Below are positions 24,701 through 54,918 of a DNA stretch of 64,000 nt, piece after piece. Both the position numbers and the translations under genes were made by a program. The notes beneath the pieces were generated by a model. It saw only the letters and a program-made list of their open reading frames with translations. It was not told the origin of the DNA and did not search any database. The stretch spans positions 35,186,830 to 35,250,829 of the forward strand of contig NC_054746.1 of the NCBI RefSeq assembly GCF_018143015.1, read 5' to 3'. Position 1 is the stretch's first letter. Every line of letters begins with the position of its first letter. Origin of the DNA: Lytechinus variegatus (Eukaryota; Echinodermata; Echinoidea; Temnopleuroida; Toxopneustidae).

Positions 24701-27700
24701 TAATTCATAGATCTAGGAGAAGTTCAAAATAAACTTTTGCAAGCATCAATCGAATTCCAGATCTACATATAGTTATCAAGTATTCAAACATTTAAATAAC
24801 TTCAATAATAGGAGTTTGCACCATACCTTTTCTCTCTCCCCATCTCTGTCTCTATCATCTCTGCCTGAGCTTGATCTGTCTGTGGACAAGCTTCGCCGTT
24901 CCTTTCCGTCGCGGCTTTCTGATCCACTTTTCTCAGCATCCCTGTCATATCCTTTGGTTCCAACATCTGCATAGGCCTTCCTTAGAGATCTGATCTGGTC
25001 AGAAATCTCTTGTTGTAGTTTGCTGTTGTGCGCAATCTGGGGATCTTTGTGTCCCTCCTTTGTGTGCTTCATGCGCCTCATCAGATCTCCTTGCTGCTTC
25101 CTCAATGATTCAAGCGCTCTCTGGAGAAGTACCAACTTCTTCTGGATCTTGTCTTTTTCTTCTCTTAGCTTCTGTTGCCTGCGTGCTTCACCAGACTTTT
25201 CTGCATCTAGCCTCTTTGCCTCCTGTCTCCTCATTAATTCCCAATCATGTATGAGCTTCTCTTCCTCCCTTCGTAACTTCTCTTCCTGACGCTTATTTAT
25301 TTCCTTGACCTGCAGTAGCTTTTCTTCTTCCCTCCTGATTTTTTCTTCCATTGTCTTCAAGGCAACCTCTCTCATCAGCCACTCTTGTTCTTTCTTCAGC
25401 ATCTCCTTTCTTCTTTTCTCCTTCTCTTTCTCTTCTTTTATTTGCATTTCTATCCTTATTTGTTCCTCTATTCGTCTACGCTCTGCCATCTCCCAACCTT
25501 GAGGCTTGTAGTAATCTTCTTCTTGATAAGGCTTCTCCTGTGCCGACCATTTCCCACCAGCTGGTTCTCTGGTGACATGCCTCTTTCCTTCCTGTTCCTC
25601 AGGGTCATCTTTTTGTGCATCAGGAAGCAACACTATCCTTCTTTTTGACTCTGATCTTGATGAAGATGGTGTTTGGGCAACTTTTATCTTGATATTTGCA
25701 AGTTCCGCATACTGCTGATGCTTCTTAGGTGTATCATGAGTAAGCTCTTCATCACTCACAGGCTCTGTTAAAGGACTCTTAGAGCCACCTTTTCCAGATT
25801 TTCTTCTTTCCTTCTGTTCCAGGTCATCTTTGAGTCCCTTCTTTGTTGGCTGTTTTTCACTTTCAGAAGACTTCACTTTTAAAGCAGCTTTCTCTTCCTT
25901 CAGCTTTTTCTTTTCCGCTTTCTTTTTCTTTTTCTTACTTAGTTTTTTAGTAGACTTGTCCTCCGCAGTACTGACTGGCGGCACTTGTAGTCCAGTATCA
26001 AGGAAAGAAGCAGTTTGATTCAAACCATCCATCTTGTATTCAGAAGAAGTTGAAGCAATAGTGGCACCTTCATTTTTTGCTGCGTGCAAAGTTTGACTTT
26101 GCTGAGCTTGAATTCGCTGTGCACTAACATACTCTGATACTTGTTCATAATCACTCTTTGGCACTGGCTGTTCTACAGATTTTGGCTGAGTTTTGCTTTC
26201 ATGAATTCCTAATTTTTTTTCAAGTTCAACTTTTTTGGCCATGTCAAAGTCAAAGCCAATAGCAGAGAGAATTTTTTGGATATGATTAGAATCTACAGAA
26301 GAGCCTGCTTGAGATGTTACAGGTTTAGCTTCTGGGACATATTCATCTGGTGCTGATGCATGTACTTGTCCTGGGTAGAGCTGATCTTGAGTTTGGAAAG
26401 GAGCTTGTTGACTTTGGTTCATGTATTGATTTGAATTGAATTGTGAACTCTGCTGAGGTTCACCATATAAGAAGCTATCCTCTTCTTCTGTAGCTGCTGT
26501 TGTCCCTGACAGGAACGGAATATTTTGAGATGGCATAACCCCACTCTGGAATGCTGACTGGCCACTGAATCCTTCAGAAGACTGATCTGGCTGTTTTTTT
26601 CCAAGTACAGCTGACAACTCGGGTGTCATCTTCAGACCAGACTGCTGGAGAATGGTTGCTAGATTCTGATTAGGTTGTTGAGATGCTTGTGGCTGTGTGT
26701 TCTGATGGGAAGTATCTCCAAGTCCAGGGATTGAGGAATTCATGGCTGCTGAAGGTATACCTCCAAGACCAGTAACAGATGAAGTCATTATCCCTCCAGC
26801 TCCAAGTACTTGAGGGTTGTGATAACCTACATCAAGACCAGGTATTGAGGATTGTTGTCCTCCAATAGCACCTTGAGCAAATATGCCTTGGGCACCTACA
26901 GGGAACTCAAGTTGATTTCCCAGACCAGGAATAGAAGTATTTTGTGAGTTGAAAAATCCCAAACTCTGTTGTTGCTGCTGCTGTTGCTGAAGAAATAGTT
27001 GCTGTTGGAGCTGTTGTTGAATAAGGTTTTGTTGTTGTTGCTGCTGCAGCAACAGTTGCTGTTGTTCTTGCTCTTGTTTCTGCTGTTGTTGAGCACTAAT
27101 TGCAGAGAGGAGAGTTGCTAAAGACTGAGAGGTCTGGTCACCTCCTTGAGGAACAAGATTAGCTAGTACTGATGACAATTGAGCCAAATCAGGACCACTA
27201 ACACTTGCGGCAGGCTGCGCACTTGCTGCAACTGTTGGTACCTGTGGGTCTGGAGCATCACTTGCTGTGGGCTCTTCTGCTTTTACATCCAAATCCATTT
27301 TCTTCTTCTTCAAAATTGATTTCAGAGGTTTTGCAGCAGCAAGAGGCAAAGGAGCTGTTAGTTTTGTCTCTGATTCAGTTGAGGCAGTTACTGTCAATGG
27401 GGGCATATCATAGATTGGTCCAGAATACACTTTACTTTTCATTGGTTTTGTCAGTTGCTTTAATCCAAGCGGATCAGGCAGCCCGCCAGTTTTTGCAAAA
27501 GTATCTTTTTTACCTGGCTTAGAAGGTTCCTCCTCAACATGCTTTCCAGTGAATATATCATATGTTTTCTCTGCTTGTACTTTAGGTGGTTCAGACTCGA
27601 CTTTTTCAGCTGGTATTTCACCAGATTTTGCCTTTCCAACTTCCTTCTGATTACTTTTACCGTCACCCTTTGACTTAGTATCTTTCACTTTCTTTTTACT

Positions 27701-30700
27701 TTTCTCAGGAGACTTGCTCCTACTTGAAGACCTTGAGGAACTGTAGCTAGAGCTTGACCTTGAGCTGCTGCTACTGTAGGAAGAATACGAACTGGATCTA
27801 CTTCTACTTCTGCGTTTATCATACCTTGATCGGCGCCTTTCTCTCGACCTAGATCTACTTCTTCTCCTATCATCATGTCTATAATCTCTTTGATATTTCC
27901 TTCTACCATCTAGGTAAGTTCCCCCTCTACCTCCCCTAAATGAAAGTGTTGGTCTGTAATAACCCCTCTCTCTACTAGCTGACCTAGATCTTCTTCTTCT
28001 TCTCTCTCTGCTATTTGATCTAGAATCTTTCCTTCTTTTCTCTCTACTATCTGATCGATCTCTTCTGTGCCGATCTTTCCCATGTTTTTCTCTCTTTCCT
28101 CTTTCCCTGCTTCTACTTCTACTTCTACTTGAACTCCGGCTTCTATCTCGTCTTTTGGGTTTGCCCTTTTTCTTTGTTTCTGATTTATTTTGTTTATCGT
28201 CAGATTTAGATTTGTCTTTTGTTGCTTCCTTTGACTTAGTGTCACCTATCAATCCCTGTAATTTAGCTGTGTCAGTTTTATTGTACTTTACATCCTTAAC
28301 AATCTGTCCCATATGTAAAGATGGGTCTCTCTTTTTGACACTCTTTACAATTTCAGCTTTCGGTTCAGGCATTTTGGCAGATTTTGGTACCAAAATAAGA
28401 TGTTTATCAGAACCTTCATCATCACTGTCCCATTTGGACTTAGGAATAGTTACAACAGACACTGCTGGAACTTCATTTCCTGGTTCAGAGGCCTCTTGCG
28501 ACTTCCCACTGCTTTGTTCACTATGTTGGTCCACTTCCTTTGGCATTGCTTCTGGATGAGCATGAACAGTTGGACCAGTCACGACATGAGCTGCCGGAAA
28601 CATTTTTGGGGCCGCAGTTGTAACAGGTGCAGGTTTGTCTTGTGCTTGAAAGGTGATAACAAGATCCTGTTTTGGCTCACTCACTGGGATTCTGAAAAAA
28701 AGTCAGACACAAGAAATCATATCATTCACCATAAATACACTCAGCAAAAAAAGTTCTTGGACACTTAAAAAAGTTTAAATATCCCATATTGATATTTGAT
28801 TAAAGGCAAATTATTGTATGTCAACATGACCAGACAATACCCCTCTTCCAGTATGACATGAAATTTTCATGCGAACAGTCATGCATAGGTGATTAAATGC
28901 TTGAAACAATAACAATGTCAGCAAAAGTAAATTGCAAGATATGGATCAGTCAGTGCATGGCTGGTTACAGGCATTAAACAATAGCAATGTCAGTAAAAGA
29001 AAATTGCAAGAAAACGATCAGTCATTCTTTCAGTTGTGAAAGTTTATGTGGCATAAATATCCATCAAACGATAAAAGAAAACTTAAAGTCAAATACCACT
29101 CTAAAAAAGAGAACATTGAATCATGATCTATAACCTACAAAAGACACCATCCCCCCACAAGGAAAAAATAATTTACACTTTAGTACCGTCTTATACGGAT
29201 ACTTTGAAAATGATAATATTGACTCACAAGTAATGTATGAGGGGGTGGGAAAAAAAATCATCAATAGGCCTATACATTTAAATGCTATTAGTACAAAGTT
29301 TCATCCCTTAACATTTCTATGAGTTTTCCCATGTTTATGATTCGTTAAAAAGTAATGGAAGCTTAACCAAAAAACAAAAACAAAGTACTCAATGAATTTT
29401 CTTACTTTTCTTCTTCATTCTCTGGTGGTGGAATGTCAGCATAAAGATCAAAGTCTTCATCAGCTATGGCAGGTAGCTTGTCTTTCCTTCTTGACCTTTT
29501 TGAGGCAGCTGCTGCTGAAGCCTGAGCCTTAGGAGCAAATGCTTGCTTTTCTGCAGCAGGTGTCTCCAGAGGACGGCCCAAACGATCAGTAGGTACGTTA
29601 GGTGAAGGGCCCAATCGCTCTTGGGGGGCAGCTACTGATGGCCCAAGCCTTTCTGCAGGAGCTACCACAGAAGGGCCAAGGCGATTAGCAGCAGCACCCA
29701 GAGCAGAAGGGACAGGTGGTCCAAGACGATCTGCAGGAGCAGATACAGGTGGTCCAAGTCTTTCTGCTGCATCCTTCGTCTGGGGGACTGCTGGTCCAAG
29801 ACGGTCAATAGCAGATTGGGGTCCATCCTTCTCTGGGCATTGGTCATTGGTGACAGTTATGACAAGTGAAGTTTTCGGATCTTCCTGTTTCATCATCATC
29901 TCCTATTTGGAATATATTGAAGACAACAAAAATGTGAGAATGTGCTTTATTCATGCATTATTCAATTATTTTGGTTAAGGGAAATCTGCCAAAAGAATAC
30001 ATGTAGATAGCATTGTCAGAAAGATAAAAAATGATTGAGCATGGCATCATTTTGAATTGAAATTGAACACTCTGAATATATTGATTTATAACACCCTAAA
30101 ATTTATGAACCTCCCCTAAAGTATATACCGATCATGACACTTCTCTTTACATACAGATTTGTAAAACAAATCGCATATAATGGAGAGCAACAAAATTTGA
30201 AGAAAATAAGCTAGTTTTACAGCAAATGTCTTAGAATCTTGCAACTATGATTAAATGTTAACTGTTCTGATCCCGGGGGGGGGGGGGGGGGGCACTCAAA
30301 TTATTTTTTGATGGGGGCGTGCCTCACGAAACTCTGAAGTGGGGGTCTAAGGAACTGACGAAAGGGTAAAATACGGGGTCTTGGAACTAAATATATACCG
30401 AGCGGTGTGAAAAATAGGGTCTACGGAACGGGATCGCGGCACTGCAAATACGTTGAACCATATAGCGCTGTGCATGCACTCGCCATGCGTAGAGCGGCTA
30501 CTAGTTATTAATATCATGTAGGGAGTTGCAAAGACATGTGCATCTCTCGCATGCGGTGCTCGCGCTGGACAATTTTGGTAGGGCTGGAGAACTGAGATGT
30601 CTCATAACGGGGGTCTTTCTAGCGGGGCTGGGCGGCTTCTGAACTGAACTTTTGTCATTCGGAGTATCTAGAGAACTGAAAATTGGGTCTGAAAAAGGGG

Positions 30701-33313
30701 GTCATCAAAGCGGCACGTCCCCGTACCACCAATATGTGTGAGTGCCCCCTCCGGGGTTCTGATATGATACAGTGAACGGACTTAAAAAAATTGCTGTTCT
30801 TTTATTATTTATTTCTCCAAATCATTACCTTTTCAGTAAAAAGTATACAAGTAATGAATGTTCCAGAGTGCAATGGACACTTCATGAGGTAAAAGATGAA
30901 ATCATCCATTCAACTCAGCTATGCCTCCTTGAATGGATGACTCATTTCATCTTTCACCGAATAGAAGTATCCAGTCCATTGCACGAATGAAAAGAACATT
31001 CATTATTTATTTTATTTGACACCAAAAAATAGATCCTTGTCATTTGGGTATTTAACTTTTAATCTTATATTTAAATTTGAATGCAAAAGTGCAAAAAAAC
31101 ACGATTGTGTTTTTATGTGTACTGTGGTGGTCTTGGCACGCATGAGCAATGGACAAAATAGAAATTTTGAATCAACTGGCACTATGATCACATCTATACA
31201 GTAAAAGCTGAATACTACAGCTAAAAGCATGGAAAAAATTTCATTGTCAAAGCAGCCATATTCAAGTTCATCATTGTACACGTAACTATATTACGCTATT
31301 ATGGAAGTATGTTGTAGTTATAAAATCTAGGTTCCCTCCGAAGAGAGTGGAATACAAACCAATACATGACTAACTGTATATAATCCAAGATACCCTGCTC
31401 TAATAAAACCAACTCTGCTTTCACATTCATCCTACTGAAAGAGCCCTCGAAAATGCCCATTCATTGAGTAAAATTTGTAAAATGTAGATCATTCAGGTGT
31501 AAAATGTAGATCATTCAGGCAGTAGAATGCAAAAAGTAGCCTCCAAAAATATTTTCTTTTTTGCCTGCAGCTGGTCTATAGATGGGTCATCGCAGCACTA
31601 CATTCACCTGAAAACCAATCAGATAACTCTACACAGTACCATCATAATTTTCTTTTAAACCTATCTAAGCAAAATCTTAATTAGAAAATCTGTAAAAATC
31701 GCACTAAGGCCTATTTGATTTTTGTCAATTTCATGCCAAGTTAACTTTTCTGTAATTTAAATGTTTGATACTTATCTAAGTTGCAAAGAGTATCTCCGAA
31801 AAAGAAATAAAAGAACGAAACCTGACAACAAATTGGTCAGTTAGGGCTGAAAGAAAACTCCTATTTTTCCAGTTGACAATCTTCAACATTTAGCAAATCT
31901 TATTTCCAGAATGCATCCAATTAATTTTAACTTTAGACAGGACGTACAAAAAAAAGAACAATGACACTATTTTTAAGACTATCTGGTCCATAAATGCCAG
32001 TCAATACCTAAGTTTAATGTATGATAGATGCAGAGCACATTGGGAATTACCACATTTGTCGCATTGGGCTCCCGTCCTTTGAGATCAGGTGCTTGCTGAT
32101 CTCTTGGAAGTGAGGAACTTCTTGACCTAGATTCACGTTCTCTGGCATCTTCTGTCATAGATCTCTCTCCATATGTAGGTCCAAGCCTCTGCATTCTTTC
32201 AAACCCTCTATCAGAATCTCTTTGAAGTGCAGACCCACTCCTATGTGGATCCTGTTCCTCTCTAGACATTTGATCCATTTTCCTATCTTCCAAGTCCCTA
32301 CTACTTAATCTTGGGCCTTGAATACTCCCTTGAGCTTCATTCTTAATGAATTTTTGATCATGCTCAGGGCTTAAATCAATATCAGAAAGGTTTTTCTCAT
32401 GACCCCTTTCATCGGGGGTCAATTCAATATCAGAAATGTTGCTTCTACGGCCACTGCGATCAGGGCTAAGATCTATATCGGATTGTGATTCTCGTATATT
32501 ACCAGATTGAGAATCAGGATTCTCACATTCATATTCAAATTCATCTTCTGGGAATGGTTCTGGACTTCCTTCTCTATTCCCCCCATCATCTGCTTCCCTT
32601 GTTTGATACATTCTATATTCTTCCTCTTCCAACTCAGTTGTTGGATAATTTGTTGAAAAATACTCTGGACTGCTTTCATTAGGGCTCTTAAAATCTGATT
32701 TGTATCTGTCGGACCTTCCCATATCTGGATAATAATCTCTTTGCCCTGGGCCCTGCCTTCTTTCTCTTCCCATGTAACTTTCCCTTTCAAACCTGCCATC
32801 ACCTGGCCCTTGCACAGCATACTGGCTTGGATAATTCCCAACCCCACTTTGCCCAGACCCAGTTGTCCCTGCAATTTGTGTAAAACCATGTCCTGCTGGC
32901 CTGTTAGTGTTACTGTGCATATGCATTTGTTCTTGTTCCACAAATTCCGCACTTTGGCCAACATACATTGCACTTGTAGAATAATTTCCTACATTTCTAT
33001 TCATATCCTGTACACTCCCACTAAAGTCAGGTCCCATTTGTGGAATTTCATTTTCACCCATTATCCGCGCTCTGTCTCGCGGATCTGAAGGACGCGTATC
33101 GTTCATGCCTGATGACGGCAGCGGTCCGGTGTCCGGTATGTAGCCGCTACTCCCACGTCCACGTTGTTGGGCTCCACCTGCTCCACCATGGCTGTCAATG
33201 CCCCTCGGCCTCGGCGCACCTCCTCGAAATCCACCATGATGTTGCTCGAATCCCCTTCCACGTCCTCCAGCATATCCTCGCCCCATGGGCGGTCTAGAAT
33301 ATCCTCTTCTCAT
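18754..33313 (-). CDS. ZNF318: ZNF318-like zinc-finger/RS-domain nuclear protein, about 2,340 residues
   Basis: Minus-strand exons: 33313-32051, 29902-29406, 28691-24827, a linker (best guess 24115-24081 plus a micro-exon 24053-24035), 23705-23502, 21036-20940, 20321-20203 and 19680-18754. Apart from the linker, the phases agree. Order of parts: an RG/Gly-rich start (MRRGYSRPPMGRGY); SDIDLSP-type repeats; seven RLGP repeats; a long RS domain; Q-rich, K-rich and coiled-coil segments; a matrin/U1-type finger (DHWCKVCQKA to HLHSKKH) with the DRPW link; a second finger (YYCRLCKVF to HMKGHSHN); and an acidic, proline-ended tail. The two fingers and their spacing recall vertebrate ZNF318, a nuclear transcription/RNA-processing factor of about 2,280 residues. 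The start chosen is the first ATG of the Gly/Arg-rich exon, facing the shared promoter. Confidence 0.85.
21830..22671. mobile_element. TA-flanked MITE with 20-bp terminal inverted repeats
   Basis: The ends GGGGAAGGCGGGGTAAGTTG (21830-21849) and its exact reverse complement (22652-22671) are flanked by TA on both sides (21828-21829 and 22672-22673). This suggests TA target duplication. Inside, the words GGGGTAAGTTGAGCCA and TGGCTCAACTTGCCCC recur in both orientations. It is 842 bp with no open frame. It lies in a ZNF318-like intron. Presumed non-autonomous DNA transposon; superfamily not settled. Confidence 0.8.
24827..28691 (-). CDS. ZNF318: ZNF318-like exon 3: RS domain, Q-rich, K-rich and coiled-coil regions
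   Basis: A 3,865-base exon that starts by completing a Lys codon from exon 2 and ends in phase 0 at GTATGG. In order of residue (approximate): 1-150 acidic/polar; 160-335 a dense RS/SR and RERR domain of the splicing-factor type; 515-575 glutamine runs; 600-690 repeats around SIPGLG; 930-970 a Lys-rich stretch; 1110-1240 a charged Glu/Lys/Arg coiled coil (RREEEKL repeats) followed by LRKAYADVG. The open frame's apparent start at 28684 is a GTG inside the exon, not an initiation codon. It continues upstream in frame to the acceptor TTTCAG. Confidence 0.85.
28738..29040. repeat. Repeat fragment with an internal duplication of about 72 bp
   Basis: The segment starts with TACACTCAGCAAAAAAAGTT, which looks like a transposon terminus. 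It then contains two copies, about 72 bp apart, of AAACAATAACAATGTCAGC (from 28906) and AAACAATAGCAATGTCAGT (from about 28977), followed by AAATTGCAAG and GATCAGTCA. No matching right terminus was found. Confidence 0.45.
29406..29902 (-). CDS. ZNF318: ZNF318-like exon 2: seven RLGP repeats
   Basis: The acceptor AAATAG precedes GAGATGATGATG, and the exon ends in phase 2 before GTAAGA. The core is a row of seven units of 10-13 residues with the theme D/E/N-RLGP, a hydrophobic patch and Ala/Pro (DRLGPAVP, ERLGPPVS, DRLGPPVP, NRLGPSVV, ERLGPSVA, ERLGPSPN, DRLGRPLE). A lone RLGP also occurs in exon 1 (MQRLGPTYG). The function of the units is unknown. Degenerate codons between units argue that they are old and under selection rather than a fresh microsatellite. 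Confidence 0.75.
30272..30755. mobile_element. G-tract MITE with 8-bp target duplications
   Basis: The element is bounded by direct repeats GTTCTGAT at 30264-30271 and 30756-30763. The left end is CCCGGGG with a run of about 18 G and then CACTCA. The right end is TGAGTGCCCCCTCCGGG, its approximate reverse complement. The interior is GC- and CpG-richer than its surroundings (GAGCGGTGTGAAAAATAGGG, GCATGCGGTGCTCGCGC). An 8-bp duplication fits hAT-type insertion. It lies in ZNF318-like intron 1. Confidence 0.75.
30853..31004. mobile_element. Fold-back MITE, 152 bp
   Basis: The ends AATGAATGTTC and GAACATTCATT are perfect inverted repeats. Further in, GTGCAATGGAC pairs with GTCCATTGCAC, and AAAGATGAAATCATCCATTC pairs with the reverse complement of GAATGGATGACTCATTTCA. 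Nearly the whole length folds on itself. It lies in ZNF318-like intron 1, about 90 bp from the G-tract MITE. Confidence 0.65.
32051..33313 (-). CDS. ZNF318: ZNF318-like exon 1: RG-rich N-terminus and SDIDLSP repeats
   Basis: This exon has 421 codons and ends in phase 0 at a GTAATT donor. Residues about 1-60 are rich in Gly and Arg with RG/RGG pairs, as in RNA-binding low-complexity tails. Around residues 285-325 the motif SDI-D/E-L-S/T-P-D/E occurs three times, separated by charged linkers, and looks like repeated proline-directed phosphorylation sites. The rest is disordered, polar and charged. If read past the donor, the frame stops at 31979, so splicing is required. Confidence 0.8.
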
Positions 33314-33646
33314 TCTCCGACAAAAGTTTTTCCTAGCTCTAAGAAAACAGGTCGAAAATGGTCACTTTTCATCACGACACTTCAGCGGAGAATATCAAAA
33401 CGGTGCCATTTTGGTTCAAGTGAAAATTAGAGTTCAACAAGAGATGGCGCACGTGATTCGATTAGAGCTAGCCAGCCAGCGCCAGCCAGCGCCAAAGCTA
33501 GCTATATATAGCTGTACGCACGTACCCGCAGATCGCATCGGTAACGTAATTGATAAGAGGCATTCCCCCCGCATTTCCCCTGGCCCTGTTCGTTCCAAGA
33601 GAAAGACATTATTGTTAATGTTAATGATTAACAATAATAATTCAGA
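33314..33646. promoter_or_regulatory. Shared bidirectional promoter of ZNF318-like and XPO5
   Basis: The two start codons face apart with 333 bp between them. Seen within: GCCATTTT (33405-33412) and AGATGGCGC (33442-33450), both resembling YY1 sites; an overlapping CACGTG E-box (33450-33455); two direct copies of GCCAGCCAGC; and a palindromic AGCTATATATAGCT (33500-33513) with a TATA-like core. The E-box plus YY1-like arrangement is common in housekeeping bidirectional promoters. Transcription starts are not known. Confidence 0.6.
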
Positions 33647-52038
<18,392 letters not shown>

Positions 52039-52362
52039 GTATGATATTTACTTAAGTTTTCATCACTTTGCTGTCCACAAGCCAAATTTCTGTTCTCTGT
52101 ACAATTAGTATTATATACTTATCTGTGGCTGATTTGTACTATACGTATCATAATAAAAGAATGCAATCATTAGAAGTCAAAGACTTTCGATTTTCTCTTT
52201 CCCTTTTGTTTTCATTTGTGAGCGTTTTTGTCTTGCATGTTTTTCTATTTTATGTGCTACTTGTAAATCCAGTTTGCACTGCAAATTTAAATTCTGCTGC
52301 AACGTTATAACCATTAAAAAAAAAACCCAATCGTCCCACCACCAAATGCGAACTGTATTTTT

Positions 52363-53461
52363 GTCTCACCTGCGAAGCAGAGTGAGACTATAGGCGCCGC
52401 TTTTCCGACGGCGACGGCGGCGTCAACATCAAATCTTAACCTGAGGTTAAGTTTTTGAAATGATGTCATAACTTAGAAAGTATATGGACCTAGTTAATAA
52501 AACTTGGCCATAAGGTTAATCAAGTATTACTGAACATCCTATTAGAGTTTCATGTCACATGACCAAGGTCAAAGGTCATTTAGGGTCAATGAACTTAGAC
52601 CATGTTGGAGGAATCAACATCGAAATCTTAACCTGAGGTTAAGTTTTTGAAATGTCATCATAACTTAGAAAATATATGGACCTAGTTCATGAAACTTGGA
52701 CATAAGGTTAATCAAGTATCACTGAACATCCTGCATGAGTTTCACGTCACATGACCAAGGTCAAAGGTCATTTAGGGTCAATGAACTTTGGCCGAATTGG
52801 GGATATCTGTTAAATTCCCATCATAACTTTGAAAGTTTATGGATCTGATTCATGAAACTTGGACACAATAGTAATCAAGCATCACTGAACATTTTGTGCA
52901 AGTTTCAGGTCTCATGATTAAGGTCAAAGGTCATTTAGGGTCAAAGAACTTTGGCCGAATCGGGGTATCTGTTGAATTACCATCATAACTTTGAAAGTTT
53001 ATTGGTCTAGTTCATTAAACTTGGACATCAGAGTAATCAAGTATCACTGAACATCCTGTGCGCGTTTCAGGTCACATGACCAAGGTCAAAGGTCAATGAA
53101 CTTTGGCCGAAAGGGGTGTATCTGTTGAATTACCATCATAACTTTGAAAGTTTATGGATCTGATTCATGAAACTTGTACATAAGAGTAATCAAGTATCAC
53201 TGAACATCCTGTTCGAGTTTCAGGTCACATGATCAAGGTCAAAGGTCATGTAAGGTCAATGAACTTTGGCCATGTTGGGGTTTTTTGTTGAATAACCATC
53301 ATATCTCTGTAAGTTTATTGGTCTAGTTCATAAAAAGTGGACATAAGAGTAACCATGTATCACTGAACATCTTGTGCGAGTTAGAGTAGTATTCAAAGTC
53401 AGCACCGCTGCTATATTGAACCGCGTGATGCAGGTGAGACGGCCAGAGGCATTCCACTTGT
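52363..53461 (+). repeat. DR1-monomer dispersed repeat, copy C (full length)
   Basis: Same head, hairpin and tail as copy B and in the same orientation, but one monomer shorter (five DR1 motifs: 52566, 52758, 52921, 53083, 53236). It is nearly identical to copy B over its first several hundred bases. It lies in XPO5 intron 12, directly downstream of exon 12. Confidence 0.9.
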
Positions 53462-53699
53462 GTTTCATATACATCAGCATTCAAGTAAAAAAAAAATATT
53501 TCCATCGGGATCCTCACAGTAACCACTGCAACCATAAAAAAACTTTTGATTTAAAAAAAAAATATCTCTATGACTTATTGAATCATAAAAACAAATTTTA
53601 TTTCATCTTTTCATACTTATCTATACATTGTAAAAATGCTGTTTGAAATTTTAAGCGAGTTATCAAGTTAAGCTAGACAATTTCTAACAACTATTGCTT

Positions 53700-54918
53700 A
53701 GAGTTTTGATTAATTTATTTGTGTGTTTTTATTGTTTTTTTTCTTCAAAACTTTAAACAATAATTGTTATAGTGACTAGTTTAAACAACTCGATTAAGAT
53801 TTTAAACAATTACTCTATTTACAGTGTATATTTAAGTAAAACAAATCAAATTCTATGAATAAATCAGAGATCCGTTTCATAAAGAGCATGAGCTTAAAAT
53901 GCTGATATGTAGACCATAAAACGGACATTTTACAGAGCATTTGTAAATGAAAAAAATAATGAAAGCTCGATGTCCTAACTAAAATATGTTTTGTATATTT
54001 ATTTAAAAACTTGCTCCATATCAGCCTAGTATAGAGCGAAATATGAATCTCATCGAACAGACAATTTTCGCGAGAAGCGCAAGCAAAAATTGTATGTAGT
54101 AACATGAAAGATTTTTTTTTGCAAATCTTCCCATCACATTATTTCATTCACTCGTCTTCCTCCTCTTATTTTCTTCTTCTTGTTTTCTTCTGTCTTTCTT
54201 CTTCTTTTCCTTTTTTCTTTTCCTATTTTTCCCTTTTTTTTGCTCTGCCAATTTTTTTCTGGGGGCACTTGGGGGGGCAGACCAAATCTCAGGGGGGAAG
54301 GTGCCCCCACCCCCCCCCCATACCTACACCACAGTTCCGGATGTGCAAAAATAAAATAACAATGCATGTAATGTTAAAAATCGTCATCAAAATGTCCGCT
54401 TATCAGACATGAAAATTTTCTACTCACACTTTGTGCTTGCATCATTTCTTTAGCAAAAACCTATACTTTTCATGAGGAATAGATAAATAAAATGTCCCAA
54501 TTTCAGTTCTAAACCTAAAAAAATCTCCCACTTCGATTTGCAATAATCTTTTGTTAGATATATATCATCTTGTTAAAATCGTCCATTAAACTCAGTTTTT
54601 TTTCAGATTTTATGAAAATTTTCAGCTCGCACGCTTTGCGCTCGCATCTATTGTTTTAGAAACCCATCTTAATCATTGATACCAAAAATGCTTAGAGTAT
54701 CAGATCCTAAACATGCAATTAACCTTTACCTGTTTTCAGGTCAGTACACTAAAAAAAAATCAAATCGCCCTTATATTAATTTGTTGGTGAGATATGTGTG
54801 TATATATTATGAAACATTGACTCATGATTTTGCCCCTTCCCCCATCTGAAAAATGGATCGACCCCCCTTGCCTAAACATGATACTCCCAACATTAACAGG
54901 ACAGAACACAAATCATAC
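53700..54918. repeat. Mosaic of repeat fragments in XPO5 intron 12
   Basis: Contains a MITE end (GATCCGTTTCATAAAGAGC near 53871), fragments of the theme GAAAATTTTCAGCTCGCACG and CTTTGCGCTCGCATC (54420-54660), and facing G/C runs around 54255-54320. A C/T-rich patch lies at 54150-54240. No gene is seen apart from the possible fourth OB-fold exon just to the right. Confidence 0.4.

Noticed and set aside
28682..28684. Translation start of a separate 1,302-residue protein
   Set aside because: The codon is GTG, the frame continues upstream to a good acceptor, and phases join it to the preceding exon.
25020..28768. Many open frames on the plus strand and alternative minus frames across 25.0-28.8 kb
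   Set aside because: They are shadows of the 3.9-kb ZNF318-like exon, whose repetitive RS, Gln and Lys/Glu codons leave other frames open.
53323..53646. Open frames at the tail of repeat copy C
   Set aside because: The tail sequence is shared by all copies of a non-coding repeat, and the frames are not conserved among copies.
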